From: Marispirochaeta sp964554875
Lineage (GTDB): Bacteria; Spirochaetota; Spirochaetia; JC444; Marispirochaetaceae
DNA: 64,000 nucleotides
Assembly (NCBI GenBank): GCA_964554875.1
Contig: CAZKQJ010000006.1
Location: 71,920 to 135,919 of the forward strand
Direction: 5' to 3'
Shown in pieces: positions 42,060 to 50,275 of the stretch. Each line of letters begins with the position of its first letter. The first letter of the stretch is position 1. Under the pieces are notes generated by a model, which did no database searches, was not told the DNA's origin, and saw nothing but the letters and a program-made list of their open reading frames with translations. A program made the translations under genes and the position numbers.

Positions 42060-42722
42060 ATGCGTGCCGCCGCTCTCGTTACTGCCGCAGGCTCAAGTCA
42101 GCGTTTCGGCGGCAGCATGAAAAAGGAATACCTGCCCCTCGGCACAGGCAGCGTTCTCTCCACCGCTCTGAGTATCTTTGCTAACCCGGAAATCTTCAGC
42201 TATCTCCTTGTAACCATCCCGGAAAACGGAGAGGCGGAAGCAGCGGAAGCGCTTCGGGACTTTTCGCGTTCCCGGGAAGTCATCTTTGTCTCCGGAGGAG
42301 CGACCCGACAGGCCTCGGTCCTCGCGGGACTCAAGGCACTATCCGGGTATGATCCCGATGTGGTTCTGATCCATGACGGCGCACGTCCCTGGTGCAGACC
42401 GGAAATCGCGGAAGAGGTCGCCTTCAAGGCGCTGGAAGCCGGAGGCTGCGCGCCTGCCGTTCCTTCGGTGGATGCCATGAAGATACTGTCCCGGGACGGA
42501 TTCATTATTGATCACCTCTCGAGGGAGACAAGCTTCCGTATACAGACTCCCCAGGGCTTTGTATATCGCGACATCCTTGAAGCCCATATCAAAGCCGCCG
42601 AAGACGGAGGCTTCTACATCGACGATACCGAAATATTCGGCCGCTATATCGGCGTGGTCGCCACAATCCCCGGGGATGAAAAAAACAGAAAGATAACCTA
42701 CCAGGAGGACCTCGCCCCGTGA
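42060..42722 (+). CDS. ispD: 2-C-methyl-D-erythritol 4-phosphate cytidylyltransferase
   Basis: The 220-residue enzyme of the MEP isoprenoid pathway has ALVTAAGSSQRFGGSMKKEYLPLG (nucleotide-binding loop), VFVSGG-type VIFVSGGATRQASVLAGL, VLIHDGARPWCRPE, and LSRETSFRIQTPQGFVYRDILEAH. It transfers CMP to methylerythritol phosphate. It overlaps ispF by 4 nt (GTGA). The gene order carD-ispD-ispF-nth indicates one transcript from 41496. Confidence 0.96.
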   Translation: MRAAALVTAAGSSQRFGGSMKKEYLPLGTGSVLSTALSIFANPEIFSYLLVTIPENGEAEAAEALRDFSRSREVIFVSGGATRQASVLAGLKALSGYDPDVVLIHDGARPWCRPEIAEEVAFKALEAGGCAPAVPSVDAMKILSRDGFIIDHLSRETSFRIQTPQGFVYRDILEAHIKAAEDGGFYIDDTEIFGRYIGVVATIPGDEKNRKITYQEDLAP

Positions 42723-43192
42723 GAATCGGCATGGGCTATGATCTGCACAGGCTGGTTCCAGGGCGCCCCCTTCTTCTGGGAGGCAAAATGGTTCCGGCTC
42801 CTTTCGGTGAAGATGGACACTCCGACGGCGATGTACTTATTCATGCCCTTATCGACGCTCTTCTGGGAGCCGCAGCCCTGGGAGATATCGGCAGCCACTT
42901 CCCTCCCTCGGATCCGGCCTACAGGAACATCGACAGCCGTGAACTTCTGGCCCGGACCATGGAGCTGATCCGGAAAGCAGGGTACAGGGTGGGCAATGTC
43001 GATGCAACGGTGATCCTCGAAAAACCGAAGCTGAAGGACCATATCCAGGATATCCGCAGCCTGATAGCCTCGGATCTGTCGATTGACATTGAAACTGTAA
43101 GTATAAAGGCAAAGACCAACGAAAGCGTCGATGCCGTGGGAGAAAGCAGGGCCGTGGCCGTCCACGCAGTGGTGCTTCTGCTCCCTCTATGA
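42719..43192 (+). CDS. ispF: 2-C-methyl-D-erythritol 2,4-cyclodiphosphate synthase
   Basis: The 157-residue enzyme starts RIGMGYDLHRLVPGRPLLLGG with the zinc ligands Asp and His, and contains HSDGDVLIHALIDALLGAAALGDIGSHFPPSDP. It cyclises CDP-methylerythritol phosphate. The start is GTG, overlapping the ispD stop; AGGAGG is about 10 nt upstream. It overlaps the endonuclease III gene by 4 nt (ATGA). Confidence 0.96.
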   Translation: MRIGMGYDLHRLVPGRPLLLGGKMVPAPFGEDGHSDGDVLIHALIDALLGAAALGDIGSHFPPSDPAYRNIDSRELLARTMELIRKAGYRVGNVDATVILEKPKLKDHIQDIRSLIASDLSIDIETVSIKAKTNESVDAVGESRAVAVHAVVLLLPL

Positions 43193-43842
43193 ATCTTCCC
43201 TGGAAACAGATCGTATCAGTCCTCAGGCAGGCAACAGGTACTGCCGAAATACCATCGGTAACGAAAATAGCCGGAGAAGGACCTGATCCCTACAGAGTCC
43301 TGGTCTCCACCATTATCAGCCTGCGTACCAAGGACGAGGTTACCATCGCTTCATCCAAACGGCTCTTCTCCGCCGCGGACACCCCCTCTGCAATGCTCAG
43401 GCTGAGCTCCGACAGTATCGAGAATCTCATCTATCCAGCGGGATTCTACCGCACCAAGACCGATACGATCCTGAAGGTATCCCGGATACTCCTGGAAAAG
43501 CACAACGGAAAGGTGCCTTCCCGGCTGTCGGAGCTTCTGGCCCTGCCTGGGGTGGGAAGAAAGACCGCGAACCTGACTCTTGGCCTGGGTTTCGGGATAC
43601 CCTCAATCTGTGTGGATACCCATGTACACCGAATTCCCAATCGCGCCGGATGGATCACTACTTCAACACCGGAACGGACCGAGGAAGCCCTTATGCGGAT
43701 CCTGCCGAAAGAATACTGGATCGAGATTAATACTCTGCTGGTTGCTTTCGGCAGAGAGACCTGTACGCCAGTCAGCCCCTGGTGCAGCCGCTGCCCGCTT
43801 TCCGGCTGGTGCAGCAGAATCGGTGTAAGCAGGCATAGATAA
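43189..43842 (+). CDS. nth: endonuclease III
   Basis: The 217-residue DNA glycosylase has the helix-hairpin-helix LPGVGRKTANLTLG with the catalytic Lys, the catalytic Asp in CVDTHVHRIPNR and the iron-sulfur Cys cluster CTPVSPWCSRCPLSGWC (C-x6-C-x2-C-x5-C). It removes oxidised pyrimidines and cleaves abasic sites. Its start overlaps the ispF stop. The protein is at the normal length. Confidence 0.95.
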   Translation: MNLPWKQIVSVLRQATGTAEIPSVTKIAGEGPDPYRVLVSTIISLRTKDEVTIASSKRLFSAADTPSAMLRLSSDSIENLIYPAGFYRTKTDTILKVSRILLEKHNGKVPSRLSELLALPGVGRKTANLTLGLGFGIPSICVDTHVHRIPNRAGWITTSTPERTEEALMRILPKEYWIEINTLLVAFGRETCTPVSPWCSRCPLSGWCSRIGVSRHR

Positions 43843-43850
43843 GGCAGTTT

Positions 43851-43884
43851 AAAAAAGAAGCCGCCAAGTACGGGACTCAGCGGC
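43851..43884 (-). terminator. rho-independent terminator of the RecA-like ATPase gene
   Basis: On the minus strand a 10-bp stem, two of the pairs G-U (43884-43875 with 43869-43860), a 5-nt loop and then TTCTTTTTT (43859-43851). It follows the minus-strand stop at 43912 by 27 nt. Confidence 0.75.
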
Positions 43885-43911
43885 CTGATGTGCATATATA
43901 CAGCGAGGACT

Positions 43912-44616
43912 TTATTCCCTGGCAATCAGCATGGTCTTGGGGTCAAGCATCAGATGCATAGTGTTCAGTTCAGTATTCTCGTGATCCTTGACAGCCCGGA
44001 GCTTAACATGATCCCCCGAGTAGGCCAGGGTGATGATTACATCCAGGTTCTCGGTAAAAGGCTTTAGCTGTACCGGGAACCCAGTATCGTCAAAACAGGG
44101 TTCTTCCGGCTTCAGAGAAACGCTGAACCATATTTCCAGCTGATGATCCTGGGCAAAGGCTTTGAATTTGGCGACATCCTCCAGTGTGACTTCATTAAAA
44201 TCATAACCGTCAAAAAGTACCTGGTCAGCGGCAAAATTGCCGTCGGTAATCATGGCGCTTATGCTTCTCAGGATCTGGTCGGTACTGATTCCCTGCTGAT
44301 TGAAATTCATGATAACACGATTTTTCACAATCTCATCATGCACAGAAACAGCATTCTCAAGATCCCGCATCTTTGATATCTCTGTAAAGATGTCCTCGTA
44401 CCAGCTGACTATGTGATCAACCCGGGAAGAGAAAGAAACATGGATAACATGCTTGTCGTTAAAGAGCTGGTCGGTTGCTATATGGACCAGACAGGCAGTT
44501 TTACCCACCCCTTTTCGAGAGGCAAGAACACCAAGATTCCCTTTGCCGAGCCCCCCGTTGATCGATTTCTCGAAGACCCTGAGCGGACTGCGCTTTATCA
44601 GTTCAGATTTAACCAT
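43912..44616 (-). CDS. RecA-like P-loop ATPase, unknown function
   Basis: The 234-residue protein has a Walker A-like LGVLASRKGVGKTACLVHIA (about 28-48) and a Walker B-like QVLFDGYDFNE (about 130-140), with no membrane segment and no known accessory domain. The fold resembles RecA/KaiC-type single-domain ATPases. The substrate or partner is unknown. It follows the EF-G gene by 11 nt with a strong GGGGGTAGGG ribosome-binding site, so it is co-transcribed with fusA. The terminator at 43851 ends the unit. Confidence 0.75.
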   Translation of the reverse strand: MVKSELIKRSPLRVFEKSINGGLGKGNLGVLASRKGVGKTACLVHIATDQLFNDKHVIHVSFSSRVDHIVSWYEDIFTEISKMRDLENAVSVHDEIVKNRVIMNFNQQGISTDQILRSISAMITDGNFAADQVLFDGYDFNEVTLEDVAKFKAFAQDHQLEIWFSVSLKPEEPCFDDTGFPVQLKPFTENLDVIITLAYSGDHVKLRAVKDHENTELNTMHLMLDPKTMLIARE

Positions 44617-44627
44617 TCCCTACCCCC

Positions 44628-46724
44628 TTATTTTCCAGCTTCTTTCTTCTTTTTTTCTTCGAACTCTTTCTTCAGTTCTTCCGCAAGGCTTGCCGGCAGA
44701 CGCCCGTATTTTTCAAACTCCATGGTATATTCAGCCTTTCCCTGGGTCAGGGAACGCAGAATCGTGGAGTAGCCGAACATCTCGCTCAAGGGCACCTCAG
44801 CTTCAACCCGGCAGAAATTTCCGTCCTCGACGGATGCTACTATTATACCCCGGCGCTGATTGATGGAGCCAAAAATATTTCCCTGAAATTCCGTGGGCCC
44901 TTCAACCGAAACCTTCATGATGGGTTCCAGGATTACCGGTTTTGCCTTGTTGTAGGCTTCACGGAAAGCACCCAGAGCAGCTGCCTGAAATGCCATGTCC
45001 GAGGAGTCAACCGCGTGGGAGGCTCCGTCTTCAAGAACCATCTTGATACCGACAATGGGAAATCCGATCATGGTTCCCTTCTCTATGGCAGTCTGGAATC
45101 CCTTGTCACAGGCCGGGATGTACTCAGTGGGAATGTTTCCACCCTTAACCTTGTTCTCGAAAATATAGTTTCCCTCACCCTCTTCAAGGGGTTCCATGTA
45201 ACCTATGACTTTACCATACTGGCCGGAACCACCGGTCTGCTTCTTGTGGGTGTAGTTAAAATCCGCCCGCTGACTGATGGCCTCGCGGTAAGCTACCTGG
45301 GGAGCTCCGGTTTCAACCTCCGCCTTGTATTCCCGCTTCATGCGCTCGATGTAGACATCCAGGTGCAGCTCGCCCATACCCTGAATTATAGTCTCGTTTG
45401 ATTCAGGATCAACATAGGTCCGGAAGGTCGGGTCTTCCTTGGTAAAGCGGTTCAGAGCCTTGGCCATGTTATCCGCGGCTTTTTTATCCTTGGGCCGGAT
45501 TGCGAGGGTGATTACCGGGTTCGGTACGTACATGGAGGTCATGGAATAGTTCAGATCAGCCTGACAGAAGGTGTCGCCTGAAGCACAGTCGATACCGAAA
45601 AGGGCAGCAATATCGCCGCAGTGTGCCTCGGTGATATCCTCCATGTGGTCGGCGTGCATCTTGATGAGCCGGCCGACCTTGAACTTCTTGCGGTTCCGGA
45701 CGTTGTAGAGTTCGCTTCCCTTCTTGATCATCCCCTGGTAAATACGGATGTAGGTAAGCTGACCATACTGCCCGTCCTCAAGTTTGAAAGCCAGGGCAAC
45801 AGGAGCAGCAGAATCATCGGCCTTCAGCAGTACCTCTTCCTCATTGTTGTCCAGGTCGAGGGCCCTGTTCTGTACCTCCGTAGGATTGGGCAGGTACTTG
45901 AGAACGGCGTTGAGCAGGGGCTGAATTCCCTTGTTCTTGTAGGCGGACCCGAGAAATACCGGAGTCAGTTCCAGCGAAAGAGTTCCCTGCCGGACTGCGT
46001 CGTGGATAAGCTCCTCGGTTACCTGCTCTTCCAGCATGGCTTCCATCAGCTCTTCGGAGAACATGGAAACCGCATCCAGCATGATTTCCCGGCGCTCCTC
46101 AGCCTGTTCGAGCAGTTCCGCGGGGATTTCCCGCTCCACGATCTCGGTACCGTCCTCGCCTTCGAAATAGTAGGCCTTCATGGTGATGAGGTCCACGACC
46201 CCCTCGTGCTTGTCTTCCAGGCCGATGGGGATCTGCATCATGACCGCGTTGTGTCCCAGCTTGGTTTCCAGCTGATCCCGAACCTTGAAGGGATTGGCAC
46301 CGGTACGGTCGCACTTGTTTACAAAGGCGATCCTGGGCACATTGTAACGCTTCATCTGCCGGTCTACAGTAATAGACTGGGACTGGACACCGCCGACGGA
46401 ACAGAGGACAAGAATTGCCCCGTCCAGAACCCGCAGGGCACGCTCTACCTCGATGGTAAAGTCAACGTGCCCCGGTGTATCGATGATGTTGATCTGGGTG
46501 TCTTTCCATTTAACATTTGTAGCAGCGGAAGCGATGGTGATACCCCGCTCCCGTTCCAGTTCCATGGAGTCCATGGTGGCCCCGACGCCGTCTTTTCCCC
46601 GGACCTCGTGAATCGCGTGGATCCGTTTACAGTAAAACAGAATACGCTCGGTCAGGGTTGTTTTTCCGGAGTCGATATGGGCGCTGATACCGATATTCCT
46701 CAGCTTGGTAATATCAATGCTCAT
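44628..46724 (-). CDS. fusA: elongation factor G (spirochaete/mitochondrial EF-G1 type)
   Basis: The 698-residue GTPase has the P-loop GISAHIDSGKTTLTERIL, switch II DTPGHVDF, NKCD, and the EF-G domains II-V down to MEFEKYGRLPASLAEELKKEF. The AHIDSGKTT form, the KGKDGVGATMDSMELERERGITIASAAT block and the long similarity to mitochondrial EF-G1 set it in the spdEFG1 group. That group acts in translocation, with ribosome recycling done by a second EF-G (not in the window). The downstream ATPase gene is in the same transcript. A -10/-35 lies at 46743-46770. Confidence 0.95.
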   Translation of the reverse strand: MSIDITKLRNIGISAHIDSGKTTLTERILFYCKRIHAIHEVRGKDGVGATMDSMELERERGITIASAATNVKWKDTQINIIDTPGHVDFTIEVERALRVLDGAILVLCSVGGVQSQSITVDRQMKRYNVPRIAFVNKCDRTGANPFKVRDQLETKLGHNAVMMQIPIGLEDKHEGVVDLITMKAYYFEGEDGTEIVEREIPAELLEQAEERREIMLDAVSMFSEELMEAMLEEQVTEELIHDAVRQGTLSLELTPVFLGSAYKNKGIQPLLNAVLKYLPNPTEVQNRALDLDNNEEEVLLKADDSAAPVALAFKLEDGQYGQLTYIRIYQGMIKKGSELYNVRNRKKFKVGRLIKMHADHMEDITEAHCGDIAALFGIDCASGDTFCQADLNYSMTSMYVPNPVITLAIRPKDKKAADNMAKALNRFTKEDPTFRTYVDPESNETIIQGMGELHLDVYIERMKREYKAEVETGAPQVAYREAISQRADFNYTHKKQTGGSGQYGKVIGYMEPLEEGEGNYIFENKVKGGNIPTEYIPACDKGFQTAIEKGTMIGFPIVGIKMVLEDGASHAVDSSDMAFQAAALGAFREAYNKAKPVILEPIMKVSVEGPTEFQGNIFGSINQRRGIIVASVEDGNFCRVEAEVPLSEMFGYSTILRSLTQGKAEYTMEFEKYGRLPASLAEELKKEFEEKKKKEAGK

Positions 46725-46742
46725 ATAGTACTCTACCTCTCA

Positions 46743-46770
46743 AATATAAGTGTATTTCCTGCTTTTTCAA
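46743..46770 (-). promoter_or_regulatory. sigma-70 promoter of the fusA-ATPase operon
   Basis: On the minus strand -35 TTGAAA (46770-46765), a 16-nt spacer and -10 TATATT (46748-46743). The start of fusA is 18 nt downstream with AGAGG as Shine-Dalgarno sequence. Confidence 0.55.
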
Positions 46771-46959
46771 TCTCAAGAGTCAGCAAGAAAGTTGGTATTC
46801 TTGTTAAAAACAAGCAGGGGCGGAAGCAGTGCTCCCACAGCGGGCAATAATATAGAAAACGCTGCTCAATTACAAGACCCAAGCCCTTTTCTGCACTTGC
46901 CTGAAGGGCGCTATGTCCTTAATTAACAGAAAATTAGCAATTACAAAGGCAAAACAGGC

Positions 46960-46965
46960 TATACT
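46960..46965 (+). promoter_or_regulatory. -10 box 6 nt before the DUF72 start
   Basis: TATACT lies 6 nt upstream of the ATG at 46972. No good -35 is seen and no Shine-Dalgarno sequence precedes the ATG. It fits the leaderless pattern seen at other genes here. Confidence 0.4.
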
Positions 46966-46971
46966 GAGCCC

Positions 46972-47748
46972 ATGGAGATTTACATAGGGACCAGCGGATA
47001 CTCCTACGCCGACTGGGTCGGAACAGTCTATCCTGAAGACACCCGGCAAAACGAATACTTGTCTCTGTACGCTGAACTTTTCAATTTTGTGGAGATAAAT
47101 TTCAGTTATTACGCCATGCCCTCCGCCAGGGTGCTGGAGGGCATGCAGAAAACGGTGGATGAGAATTTCCGTTTCAGCCTGAAAGGACACCGGAGCATGA
47201 CCCACGAAAAGGGAGAGGATCTGCAGGCCCTCTGTTCAGCCTTTAAAGAAGGAACGGCCCCCTTGCGTGAAGCAGGCAGTCTGGTCTCTGTGCTGCTGCA
47301 GTTTCCCTACAGCTTCCACTACAACCGTGATAACCGCATGCATCTCGATTCCCTCTGCAGCTGTCTTGAAGGACTTCCGCTGCATATAGAGTTCCGCAAT
47401 ACCGACTGGTTCCAGCCCCGGGTTGTTACAGAGCTGAGAAAGCGCAGTATTGGAATCGTCCTCTCGGATTACCCAGCCCTGGAGGGACTCCCCGACTTCA
47501 GCCCCCGGATTAGCAGTCCAGTCGCCTATGTTCGCTTTCACGGCCGCAACAGGGAAAACTGGTGGACCGGGAACAACGTGAGCCGCTACGATTACCGTTA
47601 TTCCTCCGGGGAGCTTGAAGAGAGGGTACCGGTTTTACAGCAGCTGGCATCGTCGGCATCCGTACTGCTGGTGGCCTTCAACAACCACTACAAGGGGCAG
47701 GCGGTGGATAATGCCCGGGAACTGATCGGGCTGCTTGAGGAGGAGTGA
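46972..47748 (+). CDS. DUF72 family protein
   Basis: The 258-residue protein matches DUF72: YIGTSGYSYADWVGTVYPE at the start, FNFVEINFSYYAMPSARVLEGMQKTVDENFRFSLKGHRSMTH, LLQFPYSFHYNRDN, HIEFRNTDWF and YVRFHGRNRENWW, the last two typical of the TIM-barrel core. The function is unknown. It is a lone cytoplasmic gene, flanked by the divergent fusA unit and a 180-bp intergenic region with nested inverted repeats. Confidence 0.9.
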   Translation: MEIYIGTSGYSYADWVGTVYPEDTRQNEYLSLYAELFNFVEINFSYYAMPSARVLEGMQKTVDENFRFSLKGHRSMTHEKGEDLQALCSAFKEGTAPLREAGSLVSVLLQFPYSFHYNRDNRMHLDSLCSCLEGLPLHIEFRNTDWFQPRVVTELRKRSIGIVLSDYPALEGLPDFSPRISSPVAYVRFHGRNRENWWTGNNVSRYDYRYSSGELEERVPVLQQLASSASVLLVAFNNHYKGQAVDNARELIGLLEEE

Positions 47749-47767
47749 GCGCAGAGGAGACCACCCT

Positions 47768-47880
47768 GAGGCCGGGGAGGACGCAGAGCTTACGCGGCGG
47801 ATCCGATTTTGCCTGATTTTCTCTGCGTAAACTGCGCGGGATTTCGTCCTCGGTAAGCTCAATTCTTAGGCAGCGGCCTC
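47768..47880. repeat. nested inverted-repeat element after the DUF72 gene
   Basis: Four perfect inverted-repeat pairs span about 113 bp: GAGGCCG/CGGCCTC (47768-47774, 47874-47880), GAGGACG/CGTCCTC (47777-47783, 47845-47851), ACGCAGAG/CTCTGCGT (47781-47788, 47821-47828) and GAGCTTAC/GTAAGCTC (47786-47793, 47853-47860). Some pairs cross, so several folds compete. The ACGCAGAG...CTCTGCGT core resembles small dispersed intergenic palindromes of many bacterial genomes; no second copy is in this window. Confidence 0.5.
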
Positions 47881-47931
47881 GTCCTTCCCATCCATCCCAT
47901 CCTCCCCATCTTTGTTTCTATTTTCTCTTTG

Positions 47932-49263
47932 CTACACTTCCGGCAGACTTTCGGCCTCGTCCACAATGTGCTGTTCTTCATCAACCTGGTTCAGGGACTG
48001 GGGCAGGATCAGGTTCAGCAGGATTCCTACGAAGGTAGCAAGGGCCACGTCGGCAAGCTCGAAGTTCAACGCTTCGGTTATGGGGAAGAAGATTTTTCCG
48101 CCGCCAATGCCGATTACCAGGATTACCGAGGTAATGGTCAGGTTCCGTTTACAGGTATAGTCTACCCCGCTCTCAACGACGGTGCGGATACCGGCGGAGG
48201 CGATGATTCCGAAGAGCATCATGCTGATTCCACCCATCACCGGCGTCGGAATGGTCTGTATGAGGGCGCCCACTTTCTGAATGAAAGAGAGCAAAATGGC
48301 AATCACCGCCGCGCCGCCGATAACCCAGACAGAGTACACCCGGCTGATTGCCATGGCACCGATGTTCTCACCGTAGGTTGTATTGGGCGGTCCGCCAAAA
48401 ATAGATGCCAGGGCAGTTGCCGCTCCGTCTCCTGCCAGAGTCCGGTGGATCCCCGGATTCTTGTAGAAATCCCGACCCACGACCTTGCTCAGAACCATGG
48501 TATCCCCGAGATGTTCGGCTATGGTCGCCATGGACACCAGAAGGAAGGTAACGATCGGCACAAGACTGAACCTGGGAAGCACAAGCTTCGCGAAACCGAA
48601 CCAGGATGCCTCTGCGACAGGGGTAAAATCTATCAGATTTAACGCCGGCAGGAAGCTTCCCATGATAAGGGTAAACAGATAACCCCCGGCAATTCCGATC
48701 AGGATGGGGATTACCGTAAAAAATCCTTTGAGGACGATCATGGAGACAATCGCTATACCCAGAGTCACAGCCGCAATCAGCGCAAAACCTCCATTGTATC
48801 CCTGGGAGGGATCCGCAAAGGGGTACATGGCCATGTTCATCGCCACCGGAGCCAGCTTGAGCCCGATTACGATGATGACGCTTCCGATAACAACGGGAGG
48901 AAGCATCCTGTCCAGCCATCCGGTCCCGGCCTGGCGGATAATCAAGGCTACCAGCAGATAGAAGATACCAACACAGAATCCGGCGCCCAGAGCGTATTCG
49001 ACCCCGTAGGAGGCACTGACAGCAATCAGGGGTGCGATGTAGGCAAAAGAGGATCCCAGGTAGGTGGGGACCTTACCGCGGGTTATGGCTATATACAGCA
49101 GTGTTCCGAGGCCCGATGTAAAGAGGGCAACAGCCGGATTCAAGCCCGTAAGCAGGGGGACAAGAACTGTTGCACTGAACATGGCAAAAACATGCTGGAA
49201 GCTCAGGGGAATCCAGCGGCTTAAGGGCGGACGCTGCTCTACATCGTAAACAGGTTTGGACAT
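47932..49263 (-). CDS. uracil/xanthine permease (NCS2, UraA-like)
   Basis: The 443-residue membrane protein has about 14 helices and the NCS2 motifs: SFQHVFAMFSATVLVPLLTGLNP, VPTYLGSSFAYIAPL, a GSVIIVIGLKLAPVAMNM core, and GPPNTTYGENIGAMAISRVYS followed by GGISMMLFGIIASAGIRTVV. It transports a nucleobase with a proton. AAGGAG precedes the ATG at 49263; the open frame extends further but that region is the attenuator leader. The sequence resembles uracil permeases more than xanthine permeases, but the substrate is not certain. Confidence 0.9.
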   Translation of the reverse strand: MSKPVYDVEQRPPLSRWIPLSFQHVFAMFSATVLVPLLTGLNPAVALFTSGLGTLLYIAITRGKVPTYLGSSFAYIAPLIAVSASYGVEYALGAGFCVGIFYLLVALIIRQAGTGWLDRMLPPVVIGSVIIVIGLKLAPVAMNMAMYPFADPSQGYNGGFALIAAVTLGIAIVSMIVLKGFFTVIPILIGIAGGYLFTLIMGSFLPALNLIDFTPVAEASWFGFAKLVLPRFSLVPIVTFLLVSMATIAEHLGDTMVLSKVVGRDFYKNPGIHRTLAGDGAATALASIFGGPPNTTYGENIGAMAISRVYSVWVIGGAAVIAILLSFIQKVGALIQTIPTPVMGGISMMLFGIIASAGIRTVVESGVDYTCKRNLTITSVILVIGIGGGKIFFPITEALNFELADVALATFVGILLNLILPQSLNQVDEEQHIVDEAESLPEV

Positions 49264-49302
49264 GACGACTCCTTGGAATAATGGTTTTTTCAGGACCGGA
49301 TC

Positions 49303-49437
49303 ATGGAAGCACTGTTTGCGGTGAGGGCAAAAAAAAAGCTCCCCCGCCGTTCGTGACAAACGACAGGAAAGCTATCTCCGGGAACCCTCGGCCCAATAGT
49401 CCGGAAACGTATGTAGATGCTTTTTCCGTGCTTCCAT
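49303..49437 (-). promoter_or_regulatory. structured leader of the nucleobase-permease gene, candidate riboswitch or attenuator
   Basis: The mRNA made from the promoter at 49449-49478 has a leader of about 180 nt. Its 5' end, ATGGAAGCAC (49437-49428), pairs perfectly over 10 bp with GTGCTTCCAT (49312-49303), located after an intrinsic terminator at 49372-49329. GGAAAAAGC (49426-49418) and GGAAGC can instead pair with the terminator's 5' arm GCTTTCC, a possible antiterminator. I recognise no known aptamer. Confidence 0.55.
49329..49372 (-). terminator. intrinsic terminator within the permease leader
   Basis: A 14-bp stem with four G-U pairs (49372-49359 with 49351-49338), a 7-nt loop TGTCACG and a run of nine U's (49337-49329). 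It lies 65 nt before the permease ATG and 128 nt after the deoC stop, so it can act as attenuator and as deoC terminator. Confidence 0.85.
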
Positions 49438-49448
49438 AATTGAAAGCG

Positions 49449-49478
49449 TTTATACCCGGAAAAGCGTCTTTTCGTCAA
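49449..49478 (-). promoter_or_regulatory. sigma-70 promoter of the nucleobase-permease leader
   Basis: On the minus strand -35 TTGACG (49478-49473), an 18-nt spacer and -10 TATAAA (49454-49449), 22 nt after the deoC stop. Transcription would start near 49442. Confidence 0.6.
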
Positions 49479-49499
49479 GGCTGACAGCGACGGCAATAC

Positions 49500-50213
49500 T
49501 TAAAGCTTCTCCAGTCCCAGCATCTCCAGCTGATGGGTTATGCTGTAGCGTCCGGCCACCCGTTCCGCCCCGGCTTCGATAAAAGCCGCCGCGTCTTCCA
49601 GGGTCCAGACTCCTCCCGAAGCCTTTACCTTGATCCGTCCCTTCGCCCGCTGATACAACAAGGCAATATCGTGAATCGTGGCCTTTCCCTCGGCGAATCC
49701 GGTGCAGGTTTTTACAAAATCAGCCCCGGCATTGCAAATCACTTCCACCGCTTCAATCTTGTCGATATCCGAGAGAAACCCGGTTTCAATAATTACCTTT
49801 ACCGTTACATCCGCGGGTTTCGCGACGTCCACCACCGCACGGATATCCTCCTCAGCTTTCTTATACTCCCCGTCCACCAGAAAACCGATGTTGATTACCA
49901 TGTCGATCTCCCGGGCTCCGTCAGCGATTCCCTGTTCCGCCTCCTTTACCTTGACGCTGGTCCTGGCGCCGCCGGAAGGAAATCCCACCACCACCTGGGG
50001 AGCTATTCCGCTTCCTTTCAGCTCCTCCGCCACCATGGGGATGTAGGCGGGGAATACGGGAACCGCAGCGTACTTCATTCGTTTTGCCTCTTCGCAGGCT
50101 TTGCGGACCATCTCGGTGGTGGCATTCGGCACCAGGGCCCCGGAATAGTCCAGAATCGAGCAGATTTTTCGTATGGTTTGCAGATCTTCAGCAGAATTGG
50201 TCAGTAAATTCAT
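49500..50213 (-). CDS. deoC: deoxyribose-phosphate aldolase
   Basis: The 237-residue enzyme splits 2-deoxyribose 5-phosphate into acetaldehyde and glyceraldehyde 3-phosphate. Visible are the conserved AREIDMVINIGFLVDGEYK, the KVIIETGFL strand, FVKTCTGFAEGKATI, and the Schiff-base Lys in IKVKASGGVWTLEDA. The nucleobase permease lies downstream on the same strand behind its own promoter and leader, so both fit nucleoside salvage. Confidence 0.95.
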   Translation of the reverse strand: MNLLTNSAEDLQTIRKICSILDYSGALVPNATTEMVRKACEEAKRMKYAAVPVFPAYIPMVAEELKGSGIAPQVVVGFPSGGARTSVKVKEAEQGIADGAREIDMVINIGFLVDGEYKKAEEDIRAVVDVAKPADVTVKVIIETGFLSDIDKIEAVEVICNAGADFVKTCTGFAEGKATIHDIALLYQRAKGRIKVKASGGVWTLEDAAAFIEAGAERVAGRYSITHQLEMLGLEKL

Positions 50214-50275
50214 GGTATCAGGCTCCTGTCCTGGAGATATAGGCTGTACTCCCTCTATTATCGAGGTTCGGAATC

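Noticed and set aside
45621..46850. Plus-strand open frame of about 400 codons across fusA
   Set aside because: It is antisense to a fully conserved EF-G.
49366..49390. PyrR-binding loop in the permease leader
   Set aside because: GTTCCCGGAGATAGC only partly matches the known consensus and the GAGG core is absent.
49380..49454. Purine riboswitch core (TATAA...TCTAC...GGACTAT) in the permease leader
   Set aside because: The spacing is wrong, the third helix is too short, and the TATAA part is the -10 box of the promoter, so it is not transcribed.
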